This document shows, piece after piece, positions 19,665-29,175 of a stretch of 64,000 bases of DNA; position 1 is the first letter of the stretch; the number at the start of each line of letters is the position of its first letter. Source of the DNA: Gracilariopsis chorda (Eukaryota > Rhodophyta > Florideophyceae > Gracilariales > Gracilariaceae). Below the pieces are notes generated by a model. The model saw only the letters and a program-made list of their open reading frames with translations. It was not told the DNA's origin and did no database searches. The translations under genes and the position numbers were made by a program. The stretch spans positions 1-64,000 of the forward strand of contig NBIV01000079.1 in NCBI GenBank assembly GCA_003194525.1, given 5' to 3'.

Positions 19665-21800
19665 ATGTCTCAGAGAGTGGGGAAAGAATGGCTTCCGGCT
19701 GAGAGTGACCGCGATGGGAAAACGTCGGAGAGCCAGAAAGAAGGGCATGACGAGGAGGAAGCGAAGCTGGTGGCCGCAATCGAAAGAAGTGAACGAGAAA
19801 CAGAGACGCTTATTGAGCGACTGCGTTTACTGTCAACATCAGAGGAAGAAGCAGCTCCTGAAAGCGTTTCACTCACGCCTGGCACATTAAGTGCATTGCA
19901 AAAGGGAATAGCAAATCTTGACGACGTGCGCGCAGTGAAGAAGCTTTGCAAACAGATTGTGGGGGAACAATGGGAACGTCTTCAAGACGTTTTTTTCAAG
20001 CAGGTGGAACAGGCTAGAAATGCACTTCCCAAACGGGTGTTAGAATTGGAGAACACTCTACCACAAGACTGGTACAAAGATGCTTGGTATCAGTTGTACG
20101 TGCAGTATATGGGAGTGAACGATGAATTTGAAGAAGGGAACTTTGATACATTGCGAGGTATGTTACCTTACTTGAAAAGAATTGGGTTTCGAAACCTGTG
20201 GTTACTACCGCACTATGAGTCTCCCATGGCGGATGGCGGGTACGATGTTTCTCGATATGAGGTTCGGGAAAGTCTGGGTGGGCAAGGTGGCTTTGAACGG
20301 TTTATGAATGATGCGTTCGAAATGGGATTTCGTATTGGAACGGATGGAGTTTTCAATCATACATCTATCAAACATGATTGGTTTCAAAGCGCTTTGAACG
20401 GGGAAGAACGATATATCAATTACTACGTGCAACGAAATGGACGCGAGAAAATTGGCGAGTTTGATCGAGACGGAGAGATTGTGTGCAAGTATCGTGATCC
20501 TGATGGCACAATAACGGAACGAAGCGTGATATTCCCGGATATGGATCGTACACATGGGCTGTGGGTGAAGATCAACAACACGAGTTATCAGATGTACAGA
20601 AGTTTCTATCCATTTCAGGTGGATTTGAACTTGCAGAACGTGGCGGTGCTGGAGGAGATACTGCGGATATTAGGACGGGAACTGTGTGGAGGTGTGGTTG
20701 CGAAACGAATGGATGCGGCGATGTATTGGGTCAAGAAGGCGGGATGTAAAATCGGGGAGGGGGAAGAAGTTCATTGCATACTGGGGTTGTTCAAAGCGTT
20801 TATGAAGGTTGTGAATGGGCGGTCGGTTATGTGGCCTGAAGTGGTGGCTGATTGGCGATGTGCGTCGCGGTACGGCGGGAAATGGACGGAGTGGAACGGG
20901 GTGAAATGCAGCAGTGAGGGGGACTTACTGGGGGCGTTTGGGATGCAAGCGGCGCTTAGAGAAGGGTGCTTTCTGGGAAACGCGGGGGCGTTTTGGCGTG
21001 GGGTGTTTGAGAGAGAGAGTTGCGAGAGCTGTGCGGAGTGGGTTGTGTGGATTGAAGATCATGACGAGATTTATATGGAGATGTTTCCTGCGGAGACTCG
21101 TGGATGGGTTGCGGAATTGATCAAGAGCCGTGGAGGAGTTATTTTTCGTAATGGACGGGCTGGTGCGGGGAGGGTTTTCGATTGTTTGGGAGGGGATGAA
21201 CGACGGGTTTGTGGGGCTCTGGTACTGGTTTACTTCTGTGGCGGGACGCCTTTGGTGTTCATGGGGACTGAAGTGTGCGCGCGGTCGAGTTGGGAACGGG
21301 GCAGAATTGAACATGAACGGTTTGTGGAACGCGTCCAGGAGCTGGAGGTTGCAATTCGCAGAGAGGATTGCTTCGACGGGAGATGGTTACACCGGGGAGC
21401 TGTGACGAGGGGCATGACGGAGGGGGGCTGGAGCAGCATTGAGGTGGTGAAAAGACTGAATGAAGAGCGGAATGGGTGCGAGATGATGAGAAATGGGGAG
21501 GTTGTGGCGATTGACAGTGGCGCTGTTGACGTGGTCTGCGTGGGACGCGGAGGCGGGAGGAAGGCTGTTATGGCAGTTGTGAACATGTCCGCGGGAGAGC
21601 GGGAGGTGTGCGTGGCGGTGAGACAGGCGCGCGCTCTGTGGCGCGTTGGCGTTGGTGCGGGCGGAGTGACGATGCGCGAGCTGCTGCGCGGCGGGAGGGT
21701 GCGCGCGACGTGCGACGGCGCCTGGCTGCGCTGGCGGGCCGGCCCGTACGAGAGCGCCGTGCTCCGAATCGAAGGCGGCGCCATGGCGGATCGCGTGTGA
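19665..21800 (+). CDS. GH13 (alpha-amylase family) glucan enzyme, amylosucrase/trehalose-synthase-like
   Basis: I take the ATG at 19665 (711 residues) rather than an upstream GTG in the same frame. After a charged helical N-terminus comes a GH13 barrel: DWYKDAWYQLYVQYMG, a loop with LPHYESPMADGGYDVS, region I DGVFNHTS (Asp 227), a nucleophile region RMDA (Asp 350), the acid/base Glu 392 in MWPEVV, and region IV EDHDE (Asp 467). All three catalytic acids and the substrate-site His-Asp are present. FPDMDRTHG and YPFQVDLNLQN match the subfamily holding amylosucrase and trehalose synthase. There is no signal peptide, so it is probably cytosolic, where red algae keep starch and low-molecular-weight carbohydrate metabolism. 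The exact reaction cannot be read. The 3' third of the gene is strongly G-rich on the coding strand, and its C-terminal domain is poorly conserved. Confidence 0.85.
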   Translation: MSQRVGKEWLPAESDRDGKTSESQKEGHDEEEAKLVAAIERSERETETLIERLRLLSTSEEEAAPESVSLTPGTLSALQKGIANLDDVRAVKKLCKQIVGEQWERLQDVFFKQVEQARNALPKRVLELENTLPQDWYKDAWYQLYVQYMGVNDEFEEGNFDTLRGMLPYLKRIGFRNLWLLPHYESPMADGGYDVSRYEVRESLGGQGGFERFMNDAFEMGFRIGTDGVFNHTSIKHDWFQSALNGEERYINYYVQRNGREKIGEFDRDGEIVCKYRDPDGTITERSVIFPDMDRTHGLWVKINNTSYQMYRSFYPFQVDLNLQNVAVLEEILRILGRELCGGVVAKRMDAAMYWVKKAGCKIGEGEEVHCILGLFKAFMKVVNGRSVMWPEVVADWRCASRYGGKWTEWNGVKCSSEGDLLGAFGMQAALREGCFLGNAGAFWRGVFERESCESCAEWVVWIEDHDEIYMEMFPAETRGWVAELIKSRGGVIFRNGRAGAGRVFDCLGGDERRVCGALVLVYFCGGTPLVFMGTEVCARSSWERGRIEHERFVERVQELEVAIRREDCFDGRWLHRGAVTRGMTEGGWSSIEVVKRLNEERNGCEMMRNGEVVAIDSGAVDVVCVGRGGGRKAVMAVVNMSAGEREVCVAVRQARALWRVGVGAGGVTMRELLRGGRVRATCDGAWLRWRAGPYESAVLRIEGGAMADRV

Positions 21801-21801
21801 G

Positions 21802-21826
21802 ACGACTGGACGACTGGACGACTGGG
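21802..21826. repeat. three tandem CGACTGGA units
   Basis: The 8-bp unit repeats three times directly after the GH13 stop codon. It is a short microsatellite. Confidence 0.85.
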
Positions 21827-21955
21827 CTACAAAGGCGTGCGGCCAGACACTGCTGAGGGCGCGTGCAGCGATATGCACTTGTAGTGGGCGGAACCGAGTT
21901 TGAATGAACGACTCAGTTTTGTACCCGTGGGTATCTATGTACTACGTAGATAGAT

Positions 21956-22187
21956 GCTCACTCGCGATGTGGGAGCTCGCTACATAGTACGTACATAGTA
22001 TGTTCACTAGCATGTATGTACATAGTATGTTGAACATAGTATGTTCACTACATACTATGTTCACTACATACTATGTTCACTGCATACTATGTTCACTGCA
22101 TACTATGTAGTGAGCTCCCTACATAGTATGTACGTAGTATGTTCACTACATACTGTACTATAGTGAGCTCCTACATCGCGAGTGAGC
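21956..22187. repeat. 232-bp inverted-repeat element with internal 16-bp tandem units
   Basis: The left arm 21956-21978 (GCTCACTCGCGATGTG...GAGCTC) and right arm 22165-22187 are complementary at 22 of 23 positions. Between them lie many copies of CATAGTATG / CATACTATG in both directions, including the tandem unit CATACTATGTTCACTR three and a half times at 22051-22108. GAGCTC recurs near the ends and near 22110. The whole region could fold into a long branched hairpin. It may be a miniature inverted-repeat element or a structured spacer. No coding potential is seen. It lies between the GH13 gene and tRNA-Lys, where the strand base bias flips. Confidence 0.85.
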
Positions 22188-22256
22188 GACGGCACACGGC
22201 CTCGCGCTTGCGCGACACAAATAGTTTGCACGCGGCCCTGACGGCGGCGAGAGCAC

Positions 22257-22329
22257 GCCTCCCTAGCTCAGTCGGTAGAGCGACAGACTCTTAATCTGTT
22301 GGTCGCGGGTTCGAGCCCCGCGGGAGGTG
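22257..22329 (+). tRNA. trnK-CUU: tRNA-Lys (CTT anticodon)
   Basis: This 73-base cloverleaf is complete: acceptor GCCTCCC/GGGAGGT, D-arm GCTC...GAGC, anticodon stem ACAGA/TCTGT with loop CTCTTAA (anticodon CTT), T-arm GCGGG/CCCGC with loop TTCGAGC, and discriminator G. There is no encoded CCA and no intron. A-box TAGCTCAGTCGG and B-box GGTTCGAGCC are intact, so it should be transcribed by RNA polymerase III. Confidence 0.97.
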
Positions 22330-22336
22330 CGCGCGC

Positions 22337-22341
22337 TTTTT
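22337..22341 (+). terminator. RNA polymerase III terminator
   Basis: A run of five T bases lies seven bases past the mature 3' end of tRNA-Lys, the usual Pol III stop. Confidence 0.8.
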
Positions 22342-22534
22342 GCCGCGCACGACGAGAACGTGCTGTAAACAATGACATCATCTCACCGCGAGCTGCACCT
22401 GTACCTTTTTTACGTATGTAATGCGCATCGTTCGTGCGTCGCGCACGTCATCGTGCAGCGCAGTTTCAAACTCTCAAAAAGCGGCCCGCACGTCGTCGCC
22501 GAGGTGCACTCCGGTTCACTCGCTCAGCGCGGAG

Positions 22535-24904
22535 ATGCGCGCCACCATGGCCCCTGCCACCGCCACCGCCACCACCACCGCCACCGCCGACCCGGAGCTC
22601 ACCGTAGCCGCCCTAGAGCTTCTTGCCGCGCCCTCCAACCACCAGCCCAGCGTCGACAGACTCTCCGTTCTCTCCTCCGCTCTAGCAACCGCGCTGCGTC
22701 CGCCCCACGCCCGCATCCACCCCGCGCTGCGCGCGCTTGCCGCCGTCGTCGCGCTCAGACCGGCCGCTCATGCCGTGCTCATTGCAAATGACGTCGTCCA
22801 TGCTCTGCTCAGAGCCGCCACTATTCCGGCGTGCGCCGCTTCTTCGCTCAATATCCTTGCCGCTTTGCTTTCTCGCCCGCCGCCCAACGCCGTCGCAGCG
22901 CCGGTGCCCACCGCCGTTGCGCAGATCGCTTTGCCGTTGTTAAGAGCGCCTTTATTATCGTCTGAAGGCGATGCCGCCGCGGCTGCTTCGCTGCGAGTGC
23001 TCGCCGCCTTGGCGAGGATCACCAACTTCTCAACTTGTCGCGCCTTGAGTGATCGCACCTTGTTGAGGGCGGTGCATTCCGCTTTGTTACGTGCTGTACA
23101 TACCTCAAATGCATTGCTAATCTCGGTGGGCGCTGATTTCATGGTGGCTCTTCTGTCCGGCTCGCATTTGCATCTCCGACCTACTTTGAGTGAACTGCGA
23201 ATGTCCCACCTGTTTGTCCGTGCCTTGCACCTGCAACACGCCCGTCCAAACCTCATGCGTTACTTCGCAGCGCTTTTACAACCGCCTTGTTCCATTGCTG
23301 AAATCCCCCACTCTAGTTTGTTACCGCAGCTCGTCGCCTCTTTGACCAGCGGCAGAGCACAGGAGTTAATGCCTGCCATTCATGTTTTATCCGCCCTTCC
23401 GAATCATCTTATTTCCCCTCCCACGTTGGTTACCCCGCTCGTTCAGGTATTGCCCCGCTTACCACTTGCAGTCCTTCCACAGGCGCTTGCCCTCTTGACC
23501 AGTCTCTTGGCAGACAAAGTTCAAGTCGCTAAACATGCCTATACTGCTCAGGCAGCGTCATCATTGTCAGAAGCCATTCGTCCGCATACCGCAAATATAT
23601 CCGTCATGCATCCCGCCCTTCTCGCCCTTCGTCAGCTTATTCATTGCTATGATCGCAACAGAGCCGCTGTTGTCTCAGCTCGACTTGCACAAGTCGTTTT
23701 GCTTGTGCTTGTTGAACATGCCCGCAATCCTACTTTGGTTGCTGCTGCTGCTAATGTCTTCATCCTTCTATCCCCCGCTGATCTGGCCGCTTCTCAGATT
23801 ACTGTCGCTTCGCTCTCGAATCTTCTGCATGCTAGATTGGCATTGCACAATGCTCATGTCGCCGCTGCACCGGCTTTAACCGATTTGTTGGACGCCCTTG
23901 CCTTGGCTGAAGTACCAGCTGCCACTAACACTCCTGTTGTTGAAACACCTGCACCGCGCACTTTGAGTAATGCCAATTTGTTGCGCCGCCGTACTGCTAC
24001 TACGCGTCGTGTCGTATCCGACTTTGATGTTCGTCGTTTAGCACATCTTGACGTTCCTACCCGCTCCGCCAAGCGTGCCAGGAAGACGCAACGTCTCTTA
24101 CGAAATGGTAATGAACCTAGTCAAGAACCGCTGGCAGATCTGCTTGCTCGTCATCGCGCACAACCTCCCGGCCAGCTCGATATCGGTCAGGCACCTGCTA
24201 TACGCGCCCACAGTCATCTTGGTACTGCCACGCAGTACCGCTCCCAATCGTCGGCATCGCAACTACACGTTCCGGACGACGGGCCGTCTAGCGCGCCTAT
24301 CTGGCCTATCAGTTCGCCGTCACACCTGCCAAACGGCACCAGCAGCTTTGATACCCTTGATGATAGTGATGAGGATGCGAGTGATTATACTAGTAATGGC
24401 TCTTTCTCCATGTCCGCTTCTGATGATGATGGAAGCTTTGAAGATGAGCCACTTGTGGCACCGCAGTCCAGACAACCCTCTGAACTCAACGACGTGCTGC
24501 GTACTATTAGCGATATGCAGGAACCGCAATCTGCTTCGTTCAGTACTAGTATTGCGGGACTTCCTGTTCGCAAACGCGATGTACGTGAATCTTCTACCGT
24601 TACTAGCAGCGCGGAGAACATGGATGAAAGTGATATTGGTGAGGAAAGTGAGTTTCCAGACCTTGCTTCACGGGTGTTTCAACGCGCTTATGCCAAGCAA
24701 GTCGCCCAGAGTGAGGCGGATATCCTTTATGGATCAAAACGGTACGCGGAACGGGAACGCAATCATGTGACCGGTGCTAGACCGCAGTGGAGTATCTGGC
24801 CGTTTCATTCCACTGATGATGGCGGTGGGGGGGCTTCGCTTCGCTTGGCGGCTGGTCGATCTCATACTCGCGGTGAAAGTGGTACTATCAGGGGTAGACG
24901 ATAG
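22535..24904 (+). CDS. armadillo/HEAT-like helical repeat protein, function unknown
   Basis: I place the start at the ATG at 22535 or, more likely, at 22547, which sits in GCCACCATGG, a near-perfect eukaryotic start context; an earlier ATG at 22421 is in frame but poorly placed. The product is about 785-789 residues. Residues 1-460 are Ala/Leu-rich amphipathic helices in repeated pairs (for example LLPQLVASLTSGRAQELMPAIHVL), like armadillo or HEAT solenoids. A basic patch SAKRARKTQRLLRNG follows, then an acidic, Ser-rich disordered stretch (TLDDSDEDASDYTSNGS) and a Gly/Arg C-terminus. This suggests a scaffold or nuclear protein, but I do not recognise the family. The 5' part is very C-rich. 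It begins about 200 bp after tRNA-Lys. Confidence 0.75.
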   Translation: MRATMAPATATATTTATADPELTVAALELLAAPSNHQPSVDRLSVLSSALATALRPPHARIHPALRALAAVVALRPAAHAVLIANDVVHALLRAATIPACAASSLNILAALLSRPPPNAVAAPVPTAVAQIALPLLRAPLLSSEGDAAAAASLRVLAALARITNFSTCRALSDRTLLRAVHSALLRAVHTSNALLISVGADFMVALLSGSHLHLRPTLSELRMSHLFVRALHLQHARPNLMRYFAALLQPPCSIAEIPHSSLLPQLVASLTSGRAQELMPAIHVLSALPNHLISPPTLVTPLVQVLPRLPLAVLPQALALLTSLLADKVQVAKHAYTAQAASSLSEAIRPHTANISVMHPALLALRQLIHCYDRNRAAVVSARLAQVVLLVLVEHARNPTLVAAAANVFILLSPADLAASQITVASLSNLLHARLALHNAHVAAAPALTDLLDALALAEVPAATNTPVVETPAPRTLSNANLLRRRTATTRRVVSDFDVRRLAHLDVPTRSAKRARKTQRLLRNGNEPSQEPLADLLARHRAQPPGQLDIGQAPAIRAHSHLGTATQYRSQSSASQLHVPDDGPSSAPIWPISSPSHLPNGTSSFDTLDDSDEDASDYTSNGSFSMSASDDDGSFEDEPLVAPQSRQPSELNDVLRTISDMQEPQSASFSTSIAGLPVRKRDVRESSTVTSSAENMDESDIGEESEFPDLASRVFQRAYAKQVAQSEADILYGSKRYAERERNHVTGARPQWSIWPFHSTDDGGGGASLRLAAGRSHTRGESGTIRGRR

Positions 24905-26240
24905 TGTTGGCGTCATTGATATGTTTGTCGTTTTTGTTGCATCCTGTGGCTATATGATTACGTAAGATTATTCATTTGTCGTGGTCTCGAGTTTATTTGG
25001 TGAGGCGTGCCGCCATGGTATTCATCGCGGCTCTTCGTGTGATGTCAGATTCTATCCCTTTTGTCATGGAAAGCTGTGTATCGTCGATTGGACTCACGGC
25101 ATGTTCAAGTTATGTGAGAAAGAGGGTTTGTTTGGGCTTTTTTATTAGGTTCAGGAGCGGCTACCATGGGGATCGCGAGACTCGTGGGGGGTCTCGCAAC
25201 CCGCTGTTTGCATGAGCGGGAGAAACATTCTTGTTCCTTCGCGCAGTGTGGTAGATAGCAAATTGGCGGAGAACACGACTGCACGTTACTTCATAGACTG
25301 TCGCTGTTTTACTGTAGTACTTTATGTTAGCTTATGGCACAAGTGTTTATCGACGGAGGACGGCGATACAAGTTCTCGAAGAATGCAAACCGCTGTGTCG
25401 TTAATTAGACAGGTTTCGAGTAGTAACCTTTATTTCTTTGCATGTTCTCCACATGCGAAGATAGACAGACGTATGTAGTTCAGTCCTCCGCTGGAGATAC
25501 GTGCAGTAAAAGACCATGACCTTTTCGCTGTCATGTAACCGTGAACTCTCTTCTTTTGTTCTAAGATTTGGGCGCAAGACTTCTCATTCCGGCGACATTA
25601 TGGATGGAACGGTTGTTCAAAGATTTTCTGTTTCCGTAAGCGATAGAACCTTGGTCGGTCATTGCCAGATAATCCCGGATAATGTTTTACGTTTCTGTTT
25701 CCGTGTTGTTGGCAGTTATTTGAGCTTAGAGAACAACCCCGAACGACAATGTTGTACAAACTAAAGGACATCTCTTGCAACCCTCATATGACACTTCCAT
25801 CGCAATGGTGTTTTGTTCAAATACATTGCCATCGGATGTAACTGGACATAACTGTACCCGCATCACTTCTGTTTTCCTCACAGTGACCTCTGATGAGCAG
25901 AAATCTGTGTGCTCACCAGAACTGGAACAGTTCGTTCTTTGAAGCCAGAAGTCGCCCAAAACAAAGCGCAAACTACAAAATAATGATAAGTTCATACTAT
26001 ATGAGCGTAGTACACGTCCTCGTGCCTCGCATTGGAAAGCAAGTATAGTCATTGTAGTTGGAGGTGCGCCCCGTAAAGACCATGACCTTTCCGCTGCCAT
26101 GAAATCGTTGGCCTTTTCCTACCCTTCAATGCATAGCGTCCCAAGAAAATCACTTGATTCTTCGACAGGGGCCAGGCTCAACCACTTGTCAGAACGCAAA
26201 ACTGTGAGCCGATCTTCTAATGAACGGTGCGATAATGCAG
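24905..26240. other. convergent intergenic stretch
   Basis: 1.3 kb lie between the 3' ends of the armadillo-like gene (plus) and the peroxidase-like gene (minus). A near repeat, AAGACCATGACCTTTCCGCTG against AAGACCATGACCTTTTCGCTG in sense, occurs at about 25510 and 26077. No supported gene. Confidence 0.5.
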
Positions 26241-26987
26241 TTACACGGCCTCTTTGTTCTTCATAAACTCTTCAAGGTCGAATTCATCTTCTTTGGTCTC
26301 CATTTTCGGGTCGGGCATGACATCATATCCGCCTTGGATCTGGCGCTTAATCTCCTCGTCTAGAAACTCGTGGGTGGTGAGCAAGTCATAGCGTCCCACG
26401 GGGACCCCGTTGCGATTGAAAAGAAACTTGCCATGAAAGTTCCAGATGATCTCCCCCGGAAAGTAGCGAGTTCCTAGAGCGAATAACTGATTCCATTCGA
26501 GGTCTGTTTTCGTAAAGAGCTTGATATTTTTGTTATACTTTTTGTATACAAATTTCTTGATCTCTTCAAACGATTTGGTCTCCTTCTGCCCGTACCAGTT
26601 GCTTGGAAACGCTAGGATTTCAAGCCCAGAACCGTGATAATCTTCCATTAACTTGGACAGCATCTGATATTGTTCATCTGTTGCATTGTCTTCTGAAGCA
26701 ACATTTACAATAAACACCACTTGGCCTTTCAATGTAGAGAAGTCAAACGGTTCCGTGTCAATGTCCCGAATAGGATCTGCATCAAATACAGTGCGAGGAA
26801 TTCGGGGATTTGGCTTGAATCCACGACGCATCCGCATTGACACGGGTGGCATCCGCCGGGTGCGAGTGATGGAGAAATGCGGCCTGCGACTGATAGCATT
26901 TGATGCTCCGCCCTTGTGTAAGAACGCGCTGGGTGAGAAGGGTGCAACGAACGTAAGCATACTGCTTGAGACTTTGCAACGTAGCAC
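26241..26987 (-). CDS. glutathione-peroxidase-like protein lacking the catalytic Cys
   Basis: This 248-residue protein has an N-terminal basic, Ser-rich presequence of about 65 residues (organelle targeting likely), then a thioredoxin-fold glutathione peroxidase domain: FDFSTLKGQVVFIVNVAS, YGQKETKSFEEIKKFV, LFTKTDLEWNQLF and IIWNFHGKFLFNRNGVPVGRY. In active enzymes NVAS is followed by K-(Cys/Sec)-G; here it is E-D-N, so Asp 100 replaces the peroxidatic residue. The FPCNQFG motif reads FPSNWYG, so the resolving-region Cys becomes Ser 129 and the catalytic Gln becomes Trp 131. Trp and Asn of the tetrad (WNF) are kept. The fold is intact, so this looks like a retained pseudoenzyme with no peroxidase activity of the usual kind, perhaps a binding or structural protein. 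There is an acidic C-terminal tail. Confidence 0.85.
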   Translation of the reverse strand: MLRCKVSSSMLTFVAPFSPSAFLHKGGASNAISRRPHFSITRTRRMPPVSMRMRRGFKPNPRIPRTVFDADPIRDIDTEPFDFSTLKGQVVFIVNVASEDNATDEQYQMLSKLMEDYHGSGLEILAFPSNWYGQKETKSFEEIKKFVYKKYNKNIKLFTKTDLEWNQLFALGTRYFPGEIIWNFHGKFLFNRNGVPVGRYDLLTTHEFLDEEIKRQIQGGYDVMPDPKMETKEDEFDLEEFMKNKEAV

Positions 26988-28384
26988 GGAAATGAAAAGA
27001 GTGCGCAGGCGGACGCTTCAAGCGGATAAGAGCATGTATGGGTGGGTGCCTTCGTAACACTTGTATATGGATTCCTTTGTCGCCATAAAGGTTTGGATCG
27101 AATCTGTTGAGCGGCTGGCGGCCAGCCGGAGATGAAAGAAATCTTGCTTGAGCTCAAGAACACAGTACTGTAGGCTACGGTAAAAACGAAATCAATGCGT
27201 TCCGTGTACCGTTTACAGTGTACTTCTCCGTGCACAGTTTGTGTACGAAGGGAACATCTGTGAATTTCACAGATGTTTTTCACAGATGTTCCCTTCGTAC
27301 ACTTCGTACACAAACTGCTTTCACACTGTGAAAGCACATAACCAAGAGTTTTATGAACAGGAAACATAGGAAGGGTTAGCAGTCTACTTTCGTCTACGCT
27401 GGTATTCCCAACCACATGTCTGTCATGATAATCGTTACGGGACGGCAATCAATGTGTTGATTTTCCTGCGGTCACAACCAAAACTCTTTGGTCAGTGCAA
27501 GAAATCTCTTGTGAAACACAAATGTAAGCAAAATGTCCACCTTGTGGAAGTTCCGTCAACAGAAAGATGCAGGAAACAAGAAGAGTTAACATTTTTAACT
27601 GACGAGCAAGATTCTTCGTAGCTCTACCAGAATCTCTAGCTACAGTAAGACGGAGTCCCGACGCCTAGAGGTCCCAACACAACTAGGACCTAGCCGAGAA
27701 GCTTTGGTTCTGCTAATCGTAAGGAAATCGCGCAAGCAGCAACAGGCAGTCCTACGTTCAGAGAAGAGAGAAATGGTCACCACGGTTTCGGATGAAGCGG
27801 AGCAGGCCATCCCAAGCATCCACTCAAACATGTACGCAGTAATGAAAGGCGCTCGATTTCAGTGCTGTTGTCATGGATGACCGCGTTTGAGGCCTCATTT
27901 CAGTATCAGAACGAAAGATCTCCGCAGAAACGTCCAGCAAGACGGTCCTGGCGGACGGTGTGATCCCCAACCTCGAATTCTTGCTCCGTGAGGCTTCATT
28001 TTCGAAGCTTAGCGATTGCCTTAGATTTCAGCGCACGAGACCAATGAACTTCGTCGGATGACGCACCTCGAATACCGCGGCCATTTGGAAACGATTATAT
28101 AGTGCACGTTTGCGAACTAACCATACCCTCGCACAGTATCATCAACGAAAACACCGTCGTAGATTTAGCTTGCTTCTCTAGCCAAACGTCATACAACAAC
28201 GGGTATACACACTGTGCTACAGAAAAGGAATCGAGGTTCGAGTAGGAAGGGCCAAACATTTGTTAACCGTTAATCTTGTTTTACTCCAGGTTCAGAGGCG
28301 TAGCGGATATGCACTAACTGATAAAAATGGCTGATACTCATTCTATAGCTACCGCATACCGTTCTTTCTCAACAACTTATGTGC
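26988..28384. other. intergenic stretch with nested hairpin
   Basis: About 1.4 kb without a supported gene. The antisense frame 26729-27448 overlaps the peroxidase-like gene and has no domain. The stretch holds the strong inverted repeat at 27235-27316. Confidence 0.5.
27235..27316. repeat. nested inverted repeat with internal duplications
   Basis: The arm 27241-27264 (GTGTACGAAGGGAACATCTG...) is exactly complementary over 24 bases to 27279-27302. The right side duplicates two pieces: TTCACAGATGTTT occurs twice (from about 27265), and TTCGTACAC occurs twice, the second copy running into ACAAACTG, which again pairs with CAGTTTGT at 27235. Just downstream a smaller hairpin, GCTTTCAC-ACT-GTGAAAGC, follows. 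It looks like a hairpin with slippage duplications, possibly a small-RNA precursor or a mini element. Confidence 0.8.
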
Positions 28385-29056
28385 TTACTGAATTCTCATA
28401 ATGTTAAACCTTCCGACAATGCGACCTTCAAATCGATCGGTTTCGTCCTCAACCAGCGGGACAATGTTCATTTGGGGTTCCGTAGGCATGTCAAGAGAAG
28501 CGTCTCCTGGGGGAGTAAATTCCCGGCCGTCATCGGTTCCAGTGTCGTAGGCAATGAGAGTGCCGTTCTCCCTGGGAATGAACATACCGTTACGGAACAT
28601 GTTTCTGTTGTTAATCTGGACAATCCAGTCGGGCGAAGGAGCAATCATACCCAACATAGTGATGAACGGACGTGCACAGTCGACGGCGAAGAAGAGAGAA
28701 GTGTCGGTTCCTGGAAGGGACGGTCCATCGGCAGCTGCGACAGTGAACACCTTACCCGTGCGTTGCATGTTCTTGGCCTGAGTAACAAAACGACCGTTCT
28801 GTCCAGTTTCAGCGATCTGTTCGACCTGCGGAGAGGCGAATCCGCGAATGGTGAAAAATGAGAAGCGATTGGAGTGGGAGGCTCCGGCAAGAGGAGAGAA
28901 CACAAGGCCATTGGGTGGGATAAGATCACCGAAGTTTTCCGCGGTCAACAGATTGGTGAAAGTAACCCTGTAGACAGCTCTGCCACTGCAAGCGCTTTCG
29001 GCTACGGCCTGGAATAGGGCGAGTGAAAGGAAAAATGCGGTCACTTGGCGAATCAT
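28385..29056 (-). CDS. secreted Spondin_N-domain protein, copy 1
   Basis: This 223-residue protein has a clear signal peptide (MIRQVTAFFLSLALFQAVAES) followed by one Spondin_N domain: YRVTFTNLLTAENFG, FSPLAGASHSNRFSFF, EQIAETGQN, PFITMLGMIAPSPDWIVQINN, IAYDTGTDDGREF and a C-terminal FEGRIVGRFNI. The SPDW(I/F) segment and the DTGTD turn are typical of the family, which binds matrix or cell-surface ligands in animals and occurs in secreted proteins of bacteria and algae. It is probably extracellular or cell-wall associated. No other domain is fused. It is closely related to the copy at 33737-34408 (same length, same strand). A TATA box lies 112 bp upstream of the ATG. Domain call is confident; role is unknown. 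Confidence 0.88.
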   Translation of the reverse strand: MIRQVTAFFLSLALFQAVAESACSGRAVYRVTFTNLLTAENFGDLIPPNGLVFSPLAGASHSNRFSFFTIRGFASPQVEQIAETGQNGRFVTQAKNMQRTGKVFTVAAADGPSLPGTDTSLFFAVDCARPFITMLGMIAPSPDWIVQINNRNMFRNGMFIPRENGTLIAYDTGTDDGREFTPPGDASLDMPTEPQMNIVPLVEDETDRFEGRIVGRFNIMRIQ

Positions 29057-29167
29057 GATGAATTGAGAGTTAGAGGTTTGTGCGGAGAGTTAAGTTTCAG
29101 AGATATTGTGAGGTCAGGTAGCGGGTTGTGACAGGCTTGAGGGGAGCTACCAGGGACTCACATGGTT

Positions 29168-29175
29168 CTTATATA
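29168..29175 (-). promoter_or_regulatory. TATA box of spondin copy 1
   Basis: TATATAAG on the minus strand lies 112 bp before the ATG, and the second copy has a TATA box at nearly the same distance. Confidence 0.55.

Noticed and set aside
21230-21878. Minus-strand frames of 163-184 residues
   Set aside because: Shadows of the G-rich 3' end of the GH13 gene.
22051-22108. CRISPR-like short tandem repeats
   Set aside because: Units are contiguous without spacers and the setting is eukaryotic nuclear DNA.
26729-27448. Minus-strand 239-residue frame overlapping the peroxidase-like gene
   Set aside because: No domain; it overlaps the 5' end of the better supported gene in another frame and crosses the hairpin.
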